Shown here one piece after another: positions 60,770 to 64,000 of a DNA stretch of 64,000 nucleotides. The notes beneath the pieces were generated by a model. That model was not told the origin of the DNA. It saw only the letters and a program-made list of their open reading frames with translations, and searched no databases. Source of the DNA: JBFLVU01 sp964589625 (GTDB lineage Bacteria > Acidobacteriota > UBA4820 > DSQY01); contig CAZPSH010000006.1 in assembly GCA_964589625.1 (NCBI GenBank), positions 62,001 to 126,000 of the forward strand, written 5' to 3'. Each line of letters starts with the position of its first letter. The stretch's first letter is position 1. Position numbers and translations under genes: made by a program.

Positions 60770-62022
60770 TCAAAGACCTTCTCGCCTGGGGCGTCGGCGT
60801 TTTCGGCGTCGGATTCGAGGTCCCTGGATTCGGGGGGCTTGCCGAGGAACTCCTTGTAGAACTCGTGCTGGATGACGAGGTCCATGATCTCGTTGGTCCC
60901 CGTCCAGATCATGATGAGGCGAATGTCCCTCAGCATCCGCTCCACGGGGTAGACGTTGGTGTAGCCGATGCCGCCCAGGACCTGCATGGCGTGGTTGACC
61001 ACGTGCCAGGCCATGTCGGTGGAGAAGCGCTTGGATTCGGAGACCATGCGCCGCACGCGCCCCGGGTCCACGGCGCCCGAATCGATGGCCCGGCAGGTCT
61101 CCCGGCAGAGGCCGCGGGCGGCGTCGAGTTCCGTCAGGGCCTGGGCGATCTTGAAGGAGACCCCTTCGAAGCGGCGGATCTCCTGGCCGAAGGCCTTCCT
61201 CCGCGCGGCGTAGCGGGCGGCAATCTCGATGCAGACGCGGGCCATGCCCAGGGCGCCGCAGGCGCTCGTCATGCGCTCGGGGATCATCATCTGGTCGAAG
61301 ATGCGGGCGCCCGCGCCGAGGAGCTCCCCCCCGCCGAGCACGTTGGAGGCGGGGACCCGGCAGTCCTTGAACCGGATCCGCCCCGTCCCCCCGCCGCGCG
61401 TGCCCATGAGTCCGTAGACGTGTTCCACCTGGACTCCCTCACCCCGATCCACGAGGAAGGCGCTGATGGACCGCTTGGGATCCTTCGGGTCCCCCGTCCG
61501 CGCGTAGACCAGGAAGAAGTCGGCCCCTTCGGAGCCCACGACGAAGCGCTTTTGGCCGTTGAGGACGTAGGCGTCGCCGTCGCGCACGGCGGTGGTGGTG
61601 GCGCCGAAGAAGTCGGAGCCGCCGCGCGGCTCCGTCAGGGCCTCGGCGGGCGCGAGCCGACCCGACAGCATGGGGGCGAGGTACCGCCGCTTCTGGTCCT
61701 CCGTTCCGAAATGGTGGAGGGCCTCTCCGACGATGGAGACGAGGGAGTAGAGGCAGGCGAGGGAGGTCCCCAGGATCCCCACCTCCTCGAGGGCCACCAT
61801 CTCGGAGGTCCAGGGCAAGTCCCGCCCGCCGTAGGCCGAGGGGAAGCGGAGCCCCAGGATCCCCCGGCGCCCGGCCTCCTCCAGGTACTCCCGCGGGTAC
61901 CGGACGCGCTCCGCGTCCATGTCGAGGATCAGCTTCCTGGGAACGGTGCGGACGAACTGCCGGATTTCCAGCCTCAGGGAGCGCTCCTGTTCGTTTAGTA
62001 GGGTTTCCGGAACGGCGGTCAT
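60766..62022 (-). CDS. Acyl-CoA dehydrogenase
   Basis: This FAD enzyme starts beta-oxidation or amino-acid catabolism. The 418 residues contain the FAD-binding segment (AEALTEPRGGSDFFGATTTA), RKAFGQEIRRFEGVSFKIA and HAMQVLGGIGYTNVYPVERMLRD. At the usual catalytic position (YEGTNEI in most relatives) it reads WTGTNEI, lacking the Glu. A Glu in IPERM, in the helix where isovaleryl- and long-chain acyl-CoA dehydrogenases keep theirs, may serve instead. It is the first gene of an operon with the two secreted proteins. Confidence 0.92.
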   Translation of the reverse strand: MTAVPETLLNEQERSLRLEIRQFVRTVPRKLILDMDAERVRYPREYLEEAGRRGILGLRFPSAYGGRDLPWTSEMVALEEVGILGTSLACLYSLVSIVGEALHHFGTEDQKRRYLAPMLSGRLAPAEALTEPRGGSDFFGATTTAVRDGDAYVLNGQKRFVVGSEGADFFLVYARTGDPKDPKRSISAFLVDRGEGVQVEHVYGLMGTRGGGTGRIRFKDCRVPASNVLGGGELLGAGARIFDQMMIPERMTSACGALGMARVCIEIAARYAARRKAFGQEIRRFEGVSFKIAQALTELDAARGLCRETCRAIDSGAVDPGRVRRMVSESKRFSTDMAWHVVNHAMQVLGGIGYTNVYPVERMLRDIRLIMIWTGTNEIMDLVIQHEFYKEFLGKPPESRDLESDAENADAPGEKVFE

Positions 62023-62076
62023 GGTCCCCTCCCTCTCGTGTCCGGCGGGTACACCCGCGCGGTGGTCCTTTGAGCC

Positions 62077-62085
62077 AGTATAGCA
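62077..62085 (-). promoter_or_regulatory. Extended -10 promoter (TGCTATACT) for the acyl-CoA dehydrogenase operon
   Basis: Read on the minus strand. The start is expected near 62070, leader about 48 bases with GAGGGAGGGGACC before the ATG. A small palindrome GCGGG-TACA-CCCGC (62045-62058) lies just downstream of the start and could be an operator. Confidence 0.5.
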
Positions 62086-62362
62086 CCGGAAGGGGAGGCC
62101 CTCCCTTGCCGCCCCCGGGGCCGGGGGCTAGGTTTTCGCCACAGGGGCGCCGGTGCGGTGCCGCGACGGTGGGGGGTGTACCCCCCGTTTTTCGCGCGGA
62201 CCCACCTTCGCTCCGGTTTTCCCGGTCCGCCGCCGGGTTCGCCTCGCCCGGGCCATCTGTCGCACCCTCCCCGGAACCGGGGGACTTCGGCTTTTCTTCG
62301 CCCCTCCCCAGGCGTAGACTGACTCCTTTCTCGCCGGGCCCTGCCCGGAGCGGAGGTCCCTC
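62086..62362. other. Intergenic region before the cyclophilin gene
   Basis: GC-rich, no gene. A possible -10 TAGACT (62315-62320) with a poor -35 (TTTTCT, 62292-62297, 17-base spacing) could serve the cyclophilin gene. Open frames across it are compositional. Confidence 0.4.
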
Positions 62363-63055
62363 ATGAAGACATTCGGCATCGCCACCCTGCTCGCCACATC
62401 CTTTCTGATCGGCTCCGCCCTGGCCCAGGGCTTTCAGAACCCCGGCCAAGGGGCCAAGCCCACCGAGACCGAGAAGGCGCAGCCTCCCGCCGCCAAGATC
62501 CAGTCCGAAACGGTGGCGATCCTCCAGACCTCGGCCGGGAGGATCGTCCTGAGGTTCTTTCCCGGAAAGGCGCCCCTCCACGTGAAGAATTTCGTCACCC
62601 TGTGCCGGTCCGGCTTCTACAACGGGACAAAGTTCCACAGGGTCCTCCCGGGATTCGTGATCCAGGGGGGAGATCCCAACACGAAGGGGGGCGATCCCTC
62701 CACGTGGGGCGCGGGAGGCAACGTGGGGGCCGACGGCAAGGAGATCACGGTCAAGGCCGAGTTCAACGACGTGCACCACGCCCGAGGGATCCTGTCCATG
62801 GCCCGCGCCTCCGATCCCGATTCGGCCTCCTCCCAGTTCTTCATCTGCGTGGGGGACGCTGGCCCCCTGGACCGGCAATACACGGCCTTCGGTGAAGTGA
62901 TCGAGGGAATGGACGTGGTGGACAAGATCGTGTCGGCCCCGACGGTGGGAGGCCCCTCGGATCCCGAGGGTTCCAGGCCCAAGAACCCCGTTTCGATCAC
63001 CAAGGCCTGGATCGAGAAACGATCGCTGGACGGAAAGGCGACACCAGTCAAGTGA
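62363..63055 (+). CDS. Exported cyclophilin-type peptidyl-prolyl isomerase
   Basis: The 230 residues have a signal peptide (MKTFGIATLLATSFLIGSALAQ), a Gln/Pro-rich linker and a cyclophilin domain. Visible motifs are FVTLCRSGFYNGTKFHRVLPGFVIQGGDP with the catalytic Arg, GILSMARASDPDSASSQFFICVGDAGPLDRQYTAFGEVIEGMDVVDKI. Folding of exported proteins in the periplasm is the expected role; it is the third extracytoplasmic prolyl isomerase in the window. GGAGG precedes the ATG at 62363. Confidence 0.93.
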   Translation: MKTFGIATLLATSFLIGSALAQGFQNPGQGAKPTETEKAQPPAAKIQSETVAILQTSAGRIVLRFFPGKAPLHVKNFVTLCRSGFYNGTKFHRVLPGFVIQGGDPNTKGGDPSTWGAGGNVGADGKEITVKAEFNDVHHARGILSMARASDPDSASSQFFICVGDAGPLDRQYTAFGEVIEGMDVVDKIVSAPTVGGPSDPEGSRPKNPVSITKAWIEKRSLDGKATPVK

Positions 63056-63108
63056 CGTGGCGCCCGGCGGAGAGAATTCCGCCGAAGGGGACGCTACGGG
63101 AGGCGGAC

Positions 63109-64000
63109 ATGGGAATCCAGTTTTGTAACGCGGCCAGGCGCGCCGGGCTCGTGGTCCTGGCGGCTCTTGGGATGGTCCTGCTGGCGTCCTGCTCGGAGCG
63201 GCAGATTACGCTGGGAGTGGCAGCACCCCTCACGGGCGAGCAGGCCCGGAGCGGGCGCGACGTGGTCAACGGCGTACGGCTCGCCGTGGACGAGTGGAAC
63301 GCCAAGGGCGGCGTGAACGGCAAGAAGGTGGTCCTCCTGGAGGCCGACGACAAGGGCGACCCGGACCAGGCCCTCCTGGTGGCGCGCGACTTCGCGAAGA
63401 AAGCCCACGCCGTCGTCGGCCATTACAACTCGCCGTGCACGCTGGCGGCCATCGAGGTCTACAGCAAAGAGAAAATCCCCATGATCACCGCCTCGTCCAC
63501 CAACCCCGACGTGACGGACAGGGGATACCTGACGATCTTCCGGGTCTGCGGCCGGGACGACCAGCAGGGGCACAGCGCCGCCAAGTTCGTGGCCGACCGC
63601 TTTCCGGGCGCGAAGGTCGCCGTGATCCACGACAAGTCCTCCTACGGCCAGGACCTGGCCAACGAGTTCCTCAAGAACTTCGAGTTCCTCACGAAGACCC
63701 AGTCGGCCTTCTACGGCTCCATCGACCGCACGTGCGTGGACATCCCCGCGGTGGTGGACAAGATCAAGGAGGCCCAGCCAACGGTGGTGTACTTCGGCGG
63801 CCTGTGGCCCCAGGGGTCGGAACTCGTCAAGGAGCTGAAGGCCAAGGGCTGCACGGCGGCCTTTGTGAGCGGGGACGGCTGCATCGATCCCCAGTTTCTG
63901 AAGTCGGCGGGCGCCGCGGGGGAGGGCACCCTGGTGACCTTCATCCCCGACCAGGAGAAGCTCCCCACGGCCCAGAGCGTCGTGGCCGCCTACAAGCAGA
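63109..64000 (+). CDS. LivK-like branched-chain amino-acid ABC transporter substrate-binding lipoprotein (cut by window end)
   Basis: The first 297 residues are present. A lipoprotein signal ends in lipobox LLASC (about 28), then the type I binding-protein fold: ITLGVAAPLTGEQARSGRDVVNGVRLAVDEWNAKGGVNGKKV, VGHYNSPCTLAAIEVYSKEKIPMITASSTNP, HDKSSYGQDLANEFLKNF. It is a closer match to LivJ/LivK than the gene at 10490-11656. Permease and ATPase genes may follow outside the window. GGGAGG precedes the ATG at 63109. Confidence 0.93.
   Translation, partial: MGIQFCNAARRAGLVVLAALGMVLLASCSERQITLGVAAPLTGEQARSGRDVVNGVRLAVDEWNAKGGVNGKKVVLLEADDKGDPDQALLVARDFAKKAHAVVGHYNSPCTLAAIEVYSKEKIPMITASSTNPDVTDRGYLTIFRVCGRDDQQGHSAAKFVADRFPGAKVAVIHDKSSYGQDLANEFLKNFEFLTKTQSAFYGSIDRTCVDIPAVVDKIKEAQPTVVYFGGLWPQGSELVKELKAKGCTAAFVSGDGCIDPQFLKSAGAAGEGTLVTFIPDQEKLPTAQSVVAAYKQ

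Noticed and set aside
62070..62366. 98-codon open frame before the cyclophilin gene
   Set aside because: Pro/Gly/Arg-rich low-complexity sequence, no ribosome-binding site, overlaps promoter-like and palindromic sequences.

Overview
The window is about two thirds GC, densely coded and built mostly of housekeeping genes in overlapping operons (many 4-base ATGA/GTGA overlaps). It encodes a diderm envelope (BamA, OmpH/Skp, LpxD, LpxA, FabZ, LolC/D, heptose-1-phosphate adenylyltransferase, many lipoproteins), a bacterial sigma-54 activator, NfnAB, fatty-acid beta-oxidation and sulfatase/TPR proteins. This suggests a heterotrophic Gram-negative bacterium, plausibly Acidobacteriota. The phylum is an inference from gene content, since no rRNA or tRNA gene is present. 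There is no CRISPR array, no recognisable transposase and no phage gene.

Layout. 1-11.7 kb (minus): a long co-directional unit running from a LivK-like lipoprotein through rfaE2, mfd, two parvulin-type chaperone genes, an S4 protein, dusB and guaA to dnaE, which is cut by the window edge. 11.8-19.5 kb: a sulfatase-TPR protein, an SDR/metallo-hydrolase pair, a winged-helix protein, the thpR-plsY-gpsA cluster and rsgA. 19.6-25.9 kb: nfnA-nfnB plus a stand-alone GXGXG protein, then an NtrC-family response regulator behind a consensus sigma-54 promoter, overlapping the periplasmic protease gene htrA. 25.9-40 kb: lysS-lolC-lolD, then clpC-bamA-ompH-lpxD-fabZ-lpxA-Gfo/Idh-serine hydrolase-TonB-like. 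40.05-40.58 kb: a 530-base non-coding stretch with two strong sigma-54 promoters, each followed by a C-rich segment and a strong hairpin. 40.6-50.3 kb: an MFS transporter, a ferritin-like protein, rpsT, nadA, fadN-fadA, msrB and an FAD oxidoreductase. 50.25-52.3 kb: an accessory patch, a 1.74-kb cassette bounded by perfect 22-base inverted repeats, followed by palindromic REP-like repeats. 52.3-64 kb: a split glutamine-dependent NAD synthetase, groESL under a consensus promoter and CIRCE operator, an acyl-CoA dehydrogenase operon with two large secreted proteins of unknown function, a secreted cyclophilin and a LivK-like lipoprotein cut by the window end.

The most interesting possibility is an envelope-stress circuit. 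An NtrC-type regulator with its own sigma-54 promoter is translationally coupled to htrA. Two sigma-54 promoters 17 kb away, just after the outer-membrane biogenesis operon, look set to transcribe short RNAs with C-rich, anti-Shine-Dalgarno-like seeds. The individual sequence elements are directly visible; the connection between them is inference.
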